64,000 nt of DNA from Microbacterium sp. CSI-V (GTDB lineage: Bacteria > Actinomycetota > Actinomycetes > Actinomycetales > Microbacteriaceae): contig NZ_MTQM01000006.1 in the NCBI RefSeq assembly GCF_001984105.1, positions 186,001 through 250,000 of the forward strand, in the 5' to 3' direction. Below the pieces are notes generated by a model. The model searched no databases. It had not been told where the DNA came from and worked only from the letters and a program-made list of their open reading frames with translations. This document shows positions 33,960 through 42,789 of the stretch, piece by piece. Each line of letters opens with the position of its first letter. The stretch's first letter is position 1. The position numbers and the translations under genes are program-made.

Positions 33960-35522
33960 GTGCCCCTCGCCGACGCGCCGCGACCGATCCTCCGTCTCGC
34001 CTTCGCTGCGCCGCTGTCGACGGCCGCGGGTCTGCTGCTGGTCGCCGCATTCCCCGCGCCCGCGCTCTGGCCGGTGGCGTTCCCCGCGGTGGCGATGGCC
34101 CTGGTGGCCCTCGCCGGGCGGCGCGTGTGGTCGGCCGTGCTCGTCGGGTTCCTCTTCGGCGCGGCGTTCTTCTCGGTGAACCTCCTCTTCACGGCGCGGT
34201 ACCTCGGCCCGATCCCGTGGATCGCCCTCTCGGTGCTCGAGTCGCTGCTGACCGCCGCGTTCGCGGTCCCGATCGCTCTGGCGTATCGATGGATGCCGCG
34301 GATCGCGCCGGGGTCCTGGGGGCGACTGGTGCTGCTGCCGACGCTGGTCGCGGCGCTGTGGACCCTCAGGGAGCAGATCGTCGGCTCGTGGCCGTACGGC
34401 GGCTTCCCGTGGGGGCGCATCGGAGTGTCGCAGGTGAACGGCCCGTTCGCGGAGGTCGCGTCCTGGGTGGGGATGTCGGGGCTCAGCTTCCTCGTGGTCC
34501 TCTTCTGCGCGATGGTGATCGAATACGTCCGACGCGCGCGTTTCCGTCGTCCGCTCGCCGCTCTCCCCGCGGCCCTGGTGCTCGTGATCCTGGTGGCGCT
34601 GCCGCAGTTCCCGACCGCCGAGGCGGGTTCGATGCGCGTCGGCGCGGTCCAGGGCAACGGCCCGGCGGGTTACTTCGACCAGCGCGAGCGCAACGCGGTG
34701 CTGAACGCGCAGCTGTCGGCATCCGCCCCGCTCTTCGGCCAGGACATGGACGTGCTGCTGTGGCCGGAGGGCGGCGTCGACTCGGACCCGACCCGCAACG
34801 CGGCGACCGCGGCCGTGCTCGAGGAGTTGTCGCGGCGCGTCGACGCGCCGCTTCTGGTCTCGGCGGTGACCGAGCGCGGGCCGAACCTGTACAACTCGGC
34901 GCTGCTGTGGACCGCGGACGGCGGGCCGCAGCAGACCTACGACAAGCGCAACCCCGTCCCGTTCGGCGAATACGTGCCCGACCGGGCGTTCTGGGAGCCG
35001 TTCGCTCCGGACCTCATCGGACTCATCGGCCGCGAGTACACGCCGGGTACGGCGAGTCCCGTCTTCGACGTGAACGGGGTCGGTGTCGGACTCGCGATCT
35101 GCTTCGACGTGATCTACGACGACGTCGTCTGGGACGGTGCGGATCAGGGCGCCCAGGTGTTCATGTTCCAGACGAACAACGCCGACTTCCGCGGGACCGA
35201 CGAGAACCTGCAGCAGCTCGCGTTCGCCCGCATGAGGGCCATCGAGACGGGGCGCTCGGTCGTCAACCTCTCGACGGTCGGCACCAGCCAGGTGATCGCC
35301 CCCGACGGAGCGACGCTCGACCAGCTCCCCGTGGACGTGGCCGGACACATGCTCACCGATGTGCCGCTGCGGACAGGGCTCACCCCGGCCGTCGTTATCG
35401 GCCCGGCGGTCAAGATCGTCCTGGGGTGGGGGAGTCTCCTCGCCCTCGTGGCGTTGGGCGTGGGCGTCATGGTCCGCGGGCGCACGAACAAGACGCCGGC
35501 TCCCGAGGGAACCGGCGCCTGA
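33960..35522 (+). CDS. lnt: Apolipoprotein N-acyltransferase
   Basis: A 520-residue membrane enzyme that adds the third acyl chain to lipoproteins. About six N-terminal transmembrane helices (for example LILRLAFAAPLSTAAGLLLV) are followed by a nitrilase-fold domain facing outward, with the triad Glu in LLWPEGGVD, Lys in TYDKRNPVPFGEYVPD and Cys in LAICFDVIYDD. A final C-terminal helix ends it. TAGGCT (33948-33953) lies six bases before the GTG, so the message is probably leaderless. The substrate set includes the FKBP lipoprotein at 27314. Confidence 0.92.
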   Translation: MPLADAPRPILRLAFAAPLSTAAGLLLVAAFPAPALWPVAFPAVAMALVALAGRRVWSAVLVGFLFGAAFFSVNLLFTARYLGPIPWIALSVLESLLTAAFAVPIALAYRWMPRIAPGSWGRLVLLPTLVAALWTLREQIVGSWPYGGFPWGRIGVSQVNGPFAEVASWVGMSGLSFLVVLFCAMVIEYVRRARFRRPLAALPAALVLVILVALPQFPTAEAGSMRVGAVQGNGPAGYFDQRERNAVLNAQLSASAPLFGQDMDVLLWPEGGVDSDPTRNAATAAVLEELSRRVDAPLLVSAVTERGPNLYNSALLWTADGGPQQTYDKRNPVPFGEYVPDRAFWEPFAPDLIGLIGREYTPGTASPVFDVNGVGVGLAICFDVIYDDVVWDGADQGAQVFMFQTNNADFRGTDENLQQLAFARMRAIETGRSVVNLSTVGTSQVIAPDGATLDQLPVDVAGHMLTDVPLRTGLTPAVVIGPAVKIVLGWGSLLALVALGVGVMVRGRTNKTPAPEGTGA

Positions 35523-35536
35523 ATCCGTGATGCGCG

Positions 35537-35905
35537 TTAGGCGCTGATCTTCTGATCTCCGCCGCGGCGGGAGCGCAGGAACGCGAGGCGCTCCTCCAGG
35601 AGCTCCTCGAGCTCGGGGATCGTGCGACGCTCCAGGAGCATGTCCCAGTGCGTGCGGGGTGCCTTGTCGTCGCTGTGGTCGACGGTGGCGGTGCCTTCGC
35701 CGATGCGAAGCAGAGCCTCAGCGCCGCAGGTGCGGCACTCCCACGCCGGGGGCACCTCGGCGTCGGCGGCGAAGGTGAGCACCGTCTCGCGCCCGCAGGT
35801 GCTGCAGGCGTAGGTGTGCTGGGCCCGGTCGTGGAAAACGACCCCGTCTTCGCTCTGAAGGCTCTGTGCGCCGAGTCGGATGCCTCGAAGACTGCGATCT
35901 GCCAT
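35537..35905 (-). CDS. rbpA: RNA polymerase-binding protein RbpA
   Basis: A 122-residue actinobacterial transcription factor that binds sigma-A/RNA polymerase and stabilises open complexes. MADRSLRGIRLGAQSLQSED is the conserved N-terminal tail, the zinc-binding core has CSTCGRE and CRTCG, and the C-terminal sigma-interacting domain includes RTHWDMLLERRTIPELEELL. ATG 35905 is chosen because the following residues match RbpA closely; an upstream ATG would add unrelated sequence. A sigma-R-like promoter is visible upstream. Convergent with lnt. Confidence 0.95.
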   Translation of the reverse strand: MADRSLRGIRLGAQSLQSEDGVVFHDRAQHTYACSTCGRETVLTFAADAEVPPAWECRTCGAEALLRIGEGTATVDHSDDKAPRTHWDMLLERRTIPELEELLEERLAFLRSRRGGDQKISA

Positions 35906-35935
35906 TGTGTGGTCCTCTCGTCGGTCCCCATGTAT

Positions 35936-35962
35936 AACGGCCGCACCTGTGCGCTTTATTCG
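35936..35962 (-). promoter_or_regulatory. Candidate sigma-R/sigma-H-type promoter of rbpA
   Basis: On the minus strand CGAAT (35962-35958) and GTT (35938-35936) are 19 bp apart, one mismatch from the GGAAT-N18/19-GTT consensus of redox-stress ECF sigma factors. The leader would be about 25 nt. Streptomyces rbpA is known to have a sigma-R promoter. Confidence 0.4.
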
Positions 35963-36014
35963 AACAAGGGGCTCCCTGACGGGATTCACAGAGGATGCTC
36001 AGGCCACCGGGGGT

Positions 36015-36797
36015 TCAGCGTCCGTTCACCACGGCGAGCGCGAGGTCCGCGCGGTCGGTGACGAGCCCGTCGACGCCCAGGTCCAGCAGCCGCTCCATGT
36101 CGGCGGGGTCGTTCACGGTCCAGACGTGGACCTCGACGCCGGCGGCGTGCGCGGCACGCACGAGCCCGCGGGTGACGACGCGGATCGGGCCCTGCCGCTC
36201 GGGGATCTGGAGCGCGTCGAGGCCGCCGAGCAGCCGCTCGACCCGGCGGCGCAGGCCGAGAGCCTGTGCCGTGACGAGCCGCCCGACGGTGGCCGAGCCG
36301 GGGGACGTTGCGGGGGGAAGAGACGCGCCGGCCGTCAAGGCCGCCGCCAGCGCGACGCGGCGCCGATCGTCGGAGAAGCTCGTCACGAGGACGCGCGCGG
36401 CGTGCGGGGCGATCAGCCGGCCGACGGGCTCGGCGGCGGCCTCCGCCTTGACGTCGAGGTTGAACCGGACATCGGGGAACGCCTCGAGGGCCTGCGGCAG
36501 GGTCACGAGTCCGCCGCGGTCGGCCATGAGCTCTTCGAGTTCGGGCAGGCGGACGTCGGAGATCTTCCGCGGGTCGCCGGCGACGCGGTCCAGATCGTCG
36601 TCGTGGAACAGGACCACCACGCCGTCGGCGGTGAGGTGACAGTCGGACTCGACGTACTCGATGCCGGCCGCGTGCGCCGCGGCCACGGCGGCGAAGGAGT
36701 TCTCGACGACCCCGAGGGCGGCGTCGTGCGCGGTCACGAGCCCCCGGTGCGCGAGGACGCGCGGCGGCGCGGGAGACAGGTAGGGATGGCGAGTCAT
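36015..36797 (-). CDS. Glycerophosphodiester phosphodiesterase
   Basis: A 260-residue TIM-barrel phosphodiesterase. VLAHRGLVT holds the first catalytic His, VENSFAAVAAAHAAGIEYVE and SDCHLTADGVVVLFHDDDLD give the metal-binding Glu/Asp pair and the second His. The C-terminal VEVHVWTVNDPADMERLLDL and GVDGLVTDRADLAL are typical. It hydrolyses glycerophosphodiesters to glycerol-3-phosphate and an alcohol. No signal peptide is present, so it acts in the cytoplasm. Its ATG overlaps the stop of the SPFH gene. Confidence 0.92.
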   Translation of the reverse strand: MTRHPYLSPAPPRVLAHRGLVTAHDAALGVVENSFAAVAAAHAAGIEYVESDCHLTADGVVVLFHDDDLDRVAGDPRKISDVRLPELEELMADRGGLVTLPQALEAFPDVRFNLDVKAEAAAEPVGRLIAPHAARVLVTSFSDDRRRVALAAALTAGASLPPATSPGSATVGRLVTAQALGLRRRVERLLGGLDALQIPERQGPIRVVTRGLVRAAHAAGVEVHVWTVNDPADMERLLDLGVDGLVTDRADLALAVVNGR

Positions 36798-37801
36798 GAG
36801 CCGGCGGGGGTGGCGCTGCCACGCTCGTCGGCCACGCCCTCGGTGGGGCTCACCGCGGACTCGACGGTCGGGCGGTCCGCGGTCGCCGCCGCATCCGGCT
36901 GCCCGGTGGCGCGGGTTCCGAACGCGCCCGAGATGCCCTTGAGCGCCTCGGTGAACTCGCTCGGGATGATCCACAGCTTGCTCGACGCGCTGTCGCTGAT
37001 CTTCGGCAGCGTCTGGAGGTACTGGTACGCCAGGAGCTTGTCGTCGGGGCGCCCTTCGTGGATCGCCGTGAACACCGCCTGGATGGCTCGCGCCTCGCCC
37101 TCCGCGCGGAGCACCGCGGCCTGCTTGTCGCCCTCGGCCTGGAGGATGGCCGCCTGCCGGCGCCCCTCCGCCTCGAGGATCTGCGACTGCTTCGAGCCCT
37201 CGGCGGTGAGGATCGCGGCGCGACGATCGCGCTCCGCGCGCATCTGCTTCTCCATGGAGTCCTGGATGGAGACGGGCGGGTCGATGGCCTTCAGCTCGAC
37301 CCGGCCGACCCGGATACCCCACTTGCCCGTCGCTTCGTCGAGCACCACCCGGAGCTGCCCGTTGATGTTGTCGCGACTGGTGAGGGCCTCTTCCAGGTTC
37401 AGGCCGCCCACGACGTTGCGTAGGGTCGTCGTCGTCAGCTGCTCGACGGCGCCGAGGTAGTTGGCGATCTCGTACGTCGCCGCGCGGGCGTCGGTGACCT
37501 GGAAGTAGACCACCGTGTCGATCGAGACGACGAGGTTGTCCTCGGTGATCACCGGCTGGGGCGGGAACGACACCACCTGCTCGCGCATGTCGATGAGCGG
37601 TCGCACGCGGTCCACGAAGGGCACCACGATGTTCAAGCCCGGCAAGAGGGTCTTGTGGTAGCGACCCAGCCGCTCGACGACCCCGGCGCGGGCCTGCGGG
37701 ATGATGCGGATCGCCCGGAAGATGGTGACGATCGCCAGGATCGCGACGGCGATCGCGAGCGCCCAGCCGATCGCGGTGGGAAGCAGATTGTCGGCGTTCA
37801 C
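36794..37801 (-). CDS. SPFH/band 7 domain protein (stomatin/QmcA-like)
   Basis: A 335-residue membrane-anchored protein. An N-terminal helix (TAIGWALAIAVAILAIVTIF) precedes the SPFH domain: VVERLGRYHKTLLPGLNIVV, VDRVRPLIDMREQVVSFPPQ and VVYFQVTDARAATYEIANYL. A coiled coil of repeated EAEGRRQAAILQAEGDKQAA units runs near residues 205-245. Such proteins form ring-like oligomers in membrane microdomains. The pairing with NfeD just upstream (overlap of four bases) is the classic SPFH-NfeD operon. Confidence 0.93.
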   Translation of the reverse strand: MNADNLLPTAIGWALAIAVAILAIVTIFRAIRIIPQARAGVVERLGRYHKTLLPGLNIVVPFVDRVRPLIDMREQVVSFPPQPVITEDNLVVSIDTVVYFQVTDARAATYEIANYLGAVEQLTTTTLRNVVGGLNLEEALTSRDNINGQLRVVLDEATGKWGIRVGRVELKAIDPPVSIQDSMEKQMRAERDRRAAILTAEGSKQSQILEAEGRRQAAILQAEGDKQAAVLRAEGEARAIQAVFTAIHEGRPDDKLLAYQYLQTLPKISDSASSKLWIIPSEFTEALKGISGAFGTRATGQPDAAATADRPTVESAVSPTEGVADERGSATPAGS

Positions 37802-38271
37802 GGTGTGGTCTCCTGCCCTCGCGCACGGACGACGGCCGTGGCGCCGTCGATACGCGCGACCTCGATGTGCGCCCCCGGGTGCAGACGCGTGTCACCGTCG
37901 CTGCGGGCCGTCCACACGTCGCCGTTCGCGAGCTTGACCTGCCCCGCGACCCGCGAGACGGTCATCAGCACCTCTCCCTCGAGGCCGAGGAGCGCTTCGA
38001 CGTTCGAGGGGCGCGTGTCCGCGGAGCGCTGCAGGCGCTGGAGCATGCGCGGTCGGAGGAACACCACCAGAGCGATCGTGGCCGTCGCGGCGATGATCAC
38101 CTGCAGCCACAGCGGCGCGCCCCCGAGGTCGGCGACGAGCCCGACGATGCCGCCCAGCGCCAGCATGAGGAACGTCAGCTCGACGGTGAGCATCTCGATG
38201 ACGAGGAAGACCAGGATCAACAGCAGCCAGAAGATCCAGGCGAACGTGTCGATGGTGGAGAGAACGTCCAT
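37798..38271 (-). CDS. NfeD-family membrane protein
   Basis: A 157-residue short NfeD. Three hydrophobic segments (FAWIFWLLLILVFLVIEMLT, ELTFLMLALGGIVGLVADLG, LQVIIAATATIALVVFLRP) precede a C-terminal OB-fold (LLGLEGEVLMTVSRVAGQVK, then GAHIEVARIDGATAVV). NfeD proteins partner SPFH proteins in the membrane. The ATG at 38271 has GGAGGT seven bases upstream. TACGTT at 38291-38296 is a likely -10 box. Confidence 0.92.
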   Translation of the reverse strand: MDVLSTIDTFAWIFWLLLILVFLVIEMLTVELTFLMLALGGIVGLVADLGGAPLWLQVIIAATATIALVVFLRPRMLQRLQRSADTRPSNVEALLGLEGEVLMTVSRVAGQVKLANGDVWTARSDGDTRLHPGAHIEVARIDGATAVVRARGQETTP

Positions 38272-38447
38272 TTCGCACCTCCTGTGCCCGAACGTAGCAC
38301 GCGCCCACGGGGCCGAGGCCGGATGCCGTGGACCATCCCCGGGACCCCCCTCCTCGGGCTCGCGGCATCCCGGTCGGTAGGCTGGGGTCTTGTCGTGTCC
38401 GCCGGCGTCGGCGGTCGGCATCCGATCTCGAACCATCAGGAGTTCCC

Positions 38448-39212
38448 GTGTCCCAGACCCTCCCGTCCGGCTCCCTGAGCGGCAAGACCGCCCTCGTCAC
38501 CGGCTCGTCGCGCGGCATCGGCGCCGACACGGTGCGCTACTTCGCCGAGGCCGGCGCGAACGTCGTCATCAACTTCCGCAACAAGGCCCCCCGCGCCGAG
38601 AAGCTCGCCGCGCAGCTGCGCGAGCTGGGCGTCGAGGCGCTCGTGGTCGGTGCCGACCTCACCGACCCGGCGTCGGTGCAGGCGATGTTCGACGAGGTCG
38701 AGCGGACGTTCGGCGGTCTCGACGTGCTCGTCCTCAATGCCTCGGGCGGCATGGAGTCGGGCATGGCCGAGGACTACGCGTTGAAGCTCAACCGCGACGC
38801 GCAGGTCAACGTCCTCGAGTCCGCGCTGCCGATCCTGCGCGAGGGATCGCGCGTCGTGTTCGTCACGAGCCACCAGGCGCACTTCATCCGGACGACGCCG
38901 ACGATGCCGGAGTACGAGCCCGTGGCGCTGTCCAAGCGTGCCGGCGAAGACGCCCTGCGCGAGCGCATCCCCGCCCTCGAGGAGCGCGGGGTCGGTTTCA
39001 CGGTCGTCTCGGGCGACATGATCGAGGGCACCATCACCGCGACGCTGCTCGAGCGTGCGAACCCGGGTGCGATCGCCGCGCGCCGCGAAGACGCGGGCAA
39101 GCTCTACAACGTCGCCGAGTTCGCCGCCGAGGTGGCGCGTGCCGCCCTCGACCCGGTCCCCGCGGACAACACCCGCCTCGTCGGAGACACGGACTCGTTC
39201 GGAGGGGAGTGA
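38448..39212 (+). CDS. SDR-family oxidoreductase lacking the catalytic tyrosine
   Basis: A 254-residue short-chain dehydrogenase-like protein. The nucleotide-binding motif is TGSSRGIG (residues 18-25), and LNASGG (97-101) replaces the usual NNAG. Ser141 and Lys163 of the active site are present, but the tyrosine four residues before the lysine is replaced by Val159 (PVALSK). The N-terminal half fits NADP use. Loss of the Tyr suggests a non-redox role, a different proton donor (Tyr156 is near) or a binding function. The GTG at 38448 has AGGAG upstream; TAGGCT at 38378 is a possible -10 box. Confidence 0.85.
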   Translation: MSQTLPSGSLSGKTALVTGSSRGIGADTVRYFAEAGANVVINFRNKAPRAEKLAAQLRELGVEALVVGADLTDPASVQAMFDEVERTFGGLDVLVLNASGGMESGMAEDYALKLNRDAQVNVLESALPILREGSRVVFVTSHQAHFIRTTPTMPEYEPVALSKRAGEDALRERIPALEERGVGFTVVSGDMIEGTITATLLERANPGAIAARREDAGKLYNVAEFAAEVARAALDPVPADNTRLVGDTDSFGGE

Positions 39213-39214
39213 GC

Positions 39215-41185
39215 ATGCGCGCCCACGACATCGAGACCCTTGTGTCGGTCGGGCGCCCCGCGCTCGCGTCCGACGGTGCCTTCGCCGTCTACGCCACATC
39301 CCGCCCCGACATCGCGGCCGACCGCGCCGTGGGGCAGCTGTGGCGCGTCGACCTGCCCGACGGCACGCCGCGCCGCCTCACGCGCGGTGTCGCGGACGGC
39401 GCGCCGCGGCTGTCGCCCGACGACTCCGCGATCGCGTTCCTGCGCGCCGACGCGCGCGGGCGCGCACAGGTCTTCGTCGTCGCGGCCGCGGGCGGCGAGC
39501 CCGTGCAGGTCACCGACCAGGCCGGGGGAGTGACCGACCTGTCCTGGTCGCCCGACGGCACGCGGGTGGCGTTCACGGCCCGGATCGTCGAGCCCGGCCG
39601 CTACGGAACGGTGGAGGGCCGGGATGCCGTCGCCGAACCGCCGCGGCGGATCACCGGCATCCGCTGGCACGCGAACGGGCACGGCTACCTGGATCGTCCC
39701 GCGCACCTGTTCGTCGTGGACGTGCCCGCGACCGACGCCGAGCCGTTCTACGAGCCGGCGCCCGACGTCGTCACCCCCGAGAAGCGGATCGTCGCCGCCA
39801 CTCCGCGCCAACTCACGGACGGTGCGACGAGCTGGTCGGGTCTGGCGTGGACCGCGGACGGACGCGAACTGCTGAGCATCCCCGATGTGATCGAGGATCG
39901 CGTCCCGGACCTACGGTCGCGCGTCGTCGCCGTCTCGGTCGACGGCGCGGGGGAGCGCGAGGTCGTCGGCACCGCGGCGAATCTGTCCGTGGACGAGGTC
40001 GCGATCGCCCCGGACGGCGCGGTGTTCCTGCGCGGCAACGACGTCGGGCCCTCGGGCGTGGACTTCGTCGCCCCGGGTATCGCCGTGTGGCTGCTGGAGG
40101 ACGATGGTCCGCGTGCGCTCACCGACCCCGAGACCATCGACCTCGGCGAGGTCGGCTCGCACCTGTCGTTCGCGGGCGACGACGTGCTCGTGCAGGACCG
40201 CACCCGCGGCCGCGTGCGCCTGCTGCGCGTCTCGCGTCAGGCGGACGCCGCCGAGGTCGTCGGCGGCGACGTCGAGGTGACGGGGCACGCGTCCGCCGGC
40301 GGGCGCATCGTCGCCGCGGTCGCCGCGCCGACGTCGTTCGGCGAGCTCGTCCTCGTCGAGAACGACACGTGGCGCAGCCTCACCGACCACGGCGGGCCGG
40401 CCCGCGAGAAGAACATCGTCGTTCCCGAGGAGCGCGAGATCGCCGGACGCGACGGGTACCCCGTTCACGGCTGGGTCGCCGTCCCCGAGGGCGAGGGGCC
40501 GTTCCCCGTGATCCTGCAGATCCACGGCGGTCCCTACGCGTCCTACGGCATCCATCTCTTCGACGAGACGCAGGTGCTCGTGGATGCCGGCTACGCGGTG
40601 GTGTACAGCAACCCGCGGGGGAGCGCCGGATACGGCCGTGCCCACGGCCGCTCGATCCGTCAGGCGATGGGCACCCTCGACTACTTCGACGTCATCGACT
40701 TCTTCGATGGCGTGGTCGGCTCCGACCCGCGGCTCGACGATGAGCGCGTCGGCATCCAGGGCGGGTCCTACGGCGGGTACATGACGGCGTGGATCATCGC
40801 GCACGACCACCGGTTCGCCGGGGCGATCGTGGAGCGCGGATTCCTCGACCCGACGGCGTTCCCCGGCTCGAGCGACATCGGCTCGTTCTTCGGTCAGGAG
40901 TACGTCGGCACCGACCCGGCGCGGATCGCGGCGCAGAGCCCGATGGCGGTCGTCGATGAGGTGCGCACGCCCACGCTCGTACTGCACTCGGAGCTCGACT
41001 ACCGTTGCCCGCTCGAACAGGCGACGCGTTATTACTCGGCGCTGAAGCTCAACGGCGTCGAGGCCGAGATGCTCGTCTTCCCCGGCGAGGATCACGAACT
41101 CACCCGCGCCGGTCGTCCGCGTCATCGCGTGCAGCGGTTCGACGCGGTCCTGGAGTGGTGGGCGCGGCACCTCCCCGTCGCCTGA
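39215..41185 (+). CDS. S9-family serine peptidase (acylaminoacyl/dipeptidyl peptidase-like)
   Basis: A 656-residue prolyl-oligopeptidase-family enzyme. An N-terminal beta-propeller (residues about 10-390; repeats such as APRLSPDDSAIAFLRADARG and VTDLSWSPDGTRVAFTARIV) covers a C-terminal alpha/beta hydrolase domain. The triad is Ser in QGGSYGGYMTAW, Asp in LHSELDYRCP and His in FPGEDHELTRAG. It probably cleaves short peptides in the cytoplasm, as no signal peptide is visible. ATG 39215 fits the GGAGGGG ribosome site better than GTG 39209. Confidence 0.92.
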   Translation: MRAHDIETLVSVGRPALASDGAFAVYATSRPDIAADRAVGQLWRVDLPDGTPRRLTRGVADGAPRLSPDDSAIAFLRADARGRAQVFVVAAAGGEPVQVTDQAGGVTDLSWSPDGTRVAFTARIVEPGRYGTVEGRDAVAEPPRRITGIRWHANGHGYLDRPAHLFVVDVPATDAEPFYEPAPDVVTPEKRIVAATPRQLTDGATSWSGLAWTADGRELLSIPDVIEDRVPDLRSRVVAVSVDGAGEREVVGTAANLSVDEVAIAPDGAVFLRGNDVGPSGVDFVAPGIAVWLLEDDGPRALTDPETIDLGEVGSHLSFAGDDVLVQDRTRGRVRLLRVSRQADAAEVVGGDVEVTGHASAGGRIVAAVAAPTSFGELVLVENDTWRSLTDHGGPAREKNIVVPEEREIAGRDGYPVHGWVAVPEGEGPFPVILQIHGGPYASYGIHLFDETQVLVDAGYAVVYSNPRGSAGYGRAHGRSIRQAMGTLDYFDVIDFFDGVVGSDPRLDDERVGIQGGSYGGYMTAWIIAHDHRFAGAIVERGFLDPTAFPGSSDIGSFFGQEYVGTDPARIAAQSPMAVVDEVRTPTLVLHSELDYRCPLEQATRYYSALKLNGVEAEMLVFPGEDHELTRAGRPRHRVQRFDAVLEWWARHLPVA

Positions 41186-41234
41186 ACGAGAACGAGGGGC
41201 CTGGATGCCGTGGCATCCGGGCCCCTCGTCGTTC
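41186..41234. terminator. Bidirectional hairpin terminator between S9 peptidase and HdeD-like gene
   Basis: ACGAGGGGCC and GGCCCCTCGT form the lower stem; the loop itself contains GGATGCC-GT-GGCATCC, a second perfect dyad made of the overrepresented heptamer. It lies between convergent stops. Confidence 0.8.
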
Positions 41235-41240
41235 GATGTC

Positions 41241-41792
41241 TCAGGCGGCCTTGCCGAACTGGATCGCCCGGACGATCTGGAACACACCCAGGACGATGAG
41301 CGAGGCGCCGATCAGGATGAAGAGCGTCACCGCGCCCAGCAGCGGCGAGAACAGCAGGACGATTCCGGCGACGATGCTGATGATCGCGAAGAAGATCGTC
41401 CAGCCGCGTCCCGAGCCGTGGCCGAGCGTCGTGAGCGAGACGACGCCCTCGATGATCCACAGGATGCCGACGAGCGTCCCGATGAAGACGCCGAACCAGA
41501 CGGTCGTGGCGGCGAGGTTCGCGAACGAGAAGATGCCCGCGGCGATGAACAGCAGGCCGAGCACGATGTAGCCGATCCGGGCCCAGCCGGCGCGGAAGAA
41601 GATGCCGATCCCGATGTTGACCAGACCGGCGATGATGACGTAGACCGCGATGATGGCGACGGCGACCTGGGCGCTGCGCCCGGGCCAGAGCAGGATCAGC
41701 AGACCCACGATCAGTGAGATCGCACCGCTGACGGCCAGAGCCGTGCGCACAGCCCGCAGGGCGGGAGTACCGGACGAGGTGGAGGTGGTCAT
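41241..41792 (-). CDS. HdeD/DUF308-family membrane protein
   Basis: A 183-residue protein with six hydrophobic helices, including AVSGAISLIVGLLILLWPGR, VAIIAVYVIIAGLVNIGIGI, RIGYIVLGLLFIAAGIFSFA and FFAIISIVAGIVLLFSPLLG. The repeated G-x-x-x-I-x-x-G-I pattern and the P-G after helix 1 match HdeD-like DUF308 proteins. The E. coli relative is linked to acid resistance, but the molecular role is unknown. The ATG at 41792 is preceded by AGGAAAGG. Confidence 0.88.
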   Translation of the reverse strand: MTTSTSSGTPALRAVRTALAVSGAISLIVGLLILLWPGRSAQVAVAIIAVYVIIAGLVNIGIGIFFRAGWARIGYIVLGLLFIAAGIFSFANLAATTVWFGVFIGTLVGILWIIEGVVSLTTLGHGSGRGWTIFFAIISIVAGIVLLFSPLLGAVTLFILIGASLIVLGVFQIVRAIQFGKAA

Positions 41793-41871
41793 GGCGAGCC
41801 TTTCCTGGGTGAACGCTGAAAGCTTCGAGCCCCACCCTAGACCCTGGGGTGAACGTCGTGGGGGAGCGGTC

Positions 41872-42789
41872 TCAGCCCAGTAACAGGGCGACTCCGAACA
41901 GCACCGGGAGACACCCGAGGGTGGAGATGAACACGACGTCGCGCGAGAGGATCTCGCCGACCCCATAGCGCTGTGCGAAGTTGAAGACGTTCTGCGCCGT
42001 CGGGAGCGCCGCGAGCGTCACGACGATCAGAACCTGATCGGCCGGCAAACCGAACGCGAGCGCCACGCCCCACGCGATCACCGGCATCGCCACGAGCTTG
42101 AGCGTCGACGCGATGATGACGTCGACGCGTCGCCCGGGCTCGGTCAGCACGCGCTGTCCGTACAGCGACATCCCGTACGACATCAACAGGATCGGCACGC
42201 ACGCCGCGGCGAAGAACGCCAGCGGATCCATGACGATGGGCGGCAGGTGGATGCCGAGCACCGCGACGAGCACGCCGAGCGCGGAGCCGATGAGCATCGG
42301 GTTCTTCGCCGTCTGCGCGAGGATCCGCCGCGGGGAGCGGGAGCCGGAGGTCGCGGCATCCAGGATCCCCAGGGCGATCGGCATGAGGACCAGCAGCTGG
42401 AACAGGATCACGGGCGCCGAGTACGCCGCGTCGCCGAGCATGTAGAGCGAGATCGGGATGCCGATGTTGTTGCTGTTCACCTGGCCCGCCGACAGCGAGC
42501 CGATGACCGTTTCGGCGGTACGTCGGCGCAGCACGAATCTCGACACCAGCGCGTACCCGAGGATGATGATCGCCGCGGTGATCATCGACACGGGGAGAAG
42601 CGCGGAGAACAGCGTCTTCACGTCGGCGCGGGCCAGTACGACGAACAGCAGGAACGGTGACAGGACGAAGAACGTCAGACGACTGAGCACCGGGCGGGCG
42701 TGCGGCCCGAGCAGGTCGATCCGCGCGATGACGTACCCGACGACGACGGCGAGGGCGATGACGGCGAAGCCGGTGAGGATGCCGCTCAC
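41872..42789 (-). CDS. AEC-family (auxin efflux carrier-like) transporter
   Basis: A 305-residue, ten-helix membrane transporter. LTGFAVIALAVVVGYVIARI begins the first helix, and LSAGQVNSNNIGIPISLYML carries the conserved N-x-G-x-P of the crossing helix. The C-terminal half (AWGVALAFGLPADQVLIVVT, LPTAQNVFNFAQRYG) repeats the fold. Bacterial members move dicarboxylates or malonate-like compounds; the substrate is unknown. GTG 42789 is preferred because it overlaps the stop of a short upstream frame (GTGA); ATG 42807 would add six residues. Confidence 0.88.
   Translation of the reverse strand: MSGILTGFAVIALAVVVGYVIARIDLLGPHARPVLSRLTFFVLSPFLLFVVLARADVKTLFSALLPVSMITAAIIILGYALVSRFVLRRRTAETVIGSLSAGQVNSNNIGIPISLYMLGDAAYSAPVILFQLLVLMPIALGILDAATSGSRSPRRILAQTAKNPMLIGSALGVLVAVLGIHLPPIVMDPLAFFAAACVPILLMSYGMSLYGQRVLTEPGRRVDVIIASTLKLVAMPVIAWGVALAFGLPADQVLIVVTLAALPTAQNVFNFAQRYGVGEILSRDVVFISTLGCLPVLFGVALLLG

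Noticed and set aside
31110..35348. A 1400-codon minus-strand open frame over tatC, the helicase and lnt
   Set aside because: It crosses three well-supported plus-strand genes, has no recognisable domains, and is a composition artefact.
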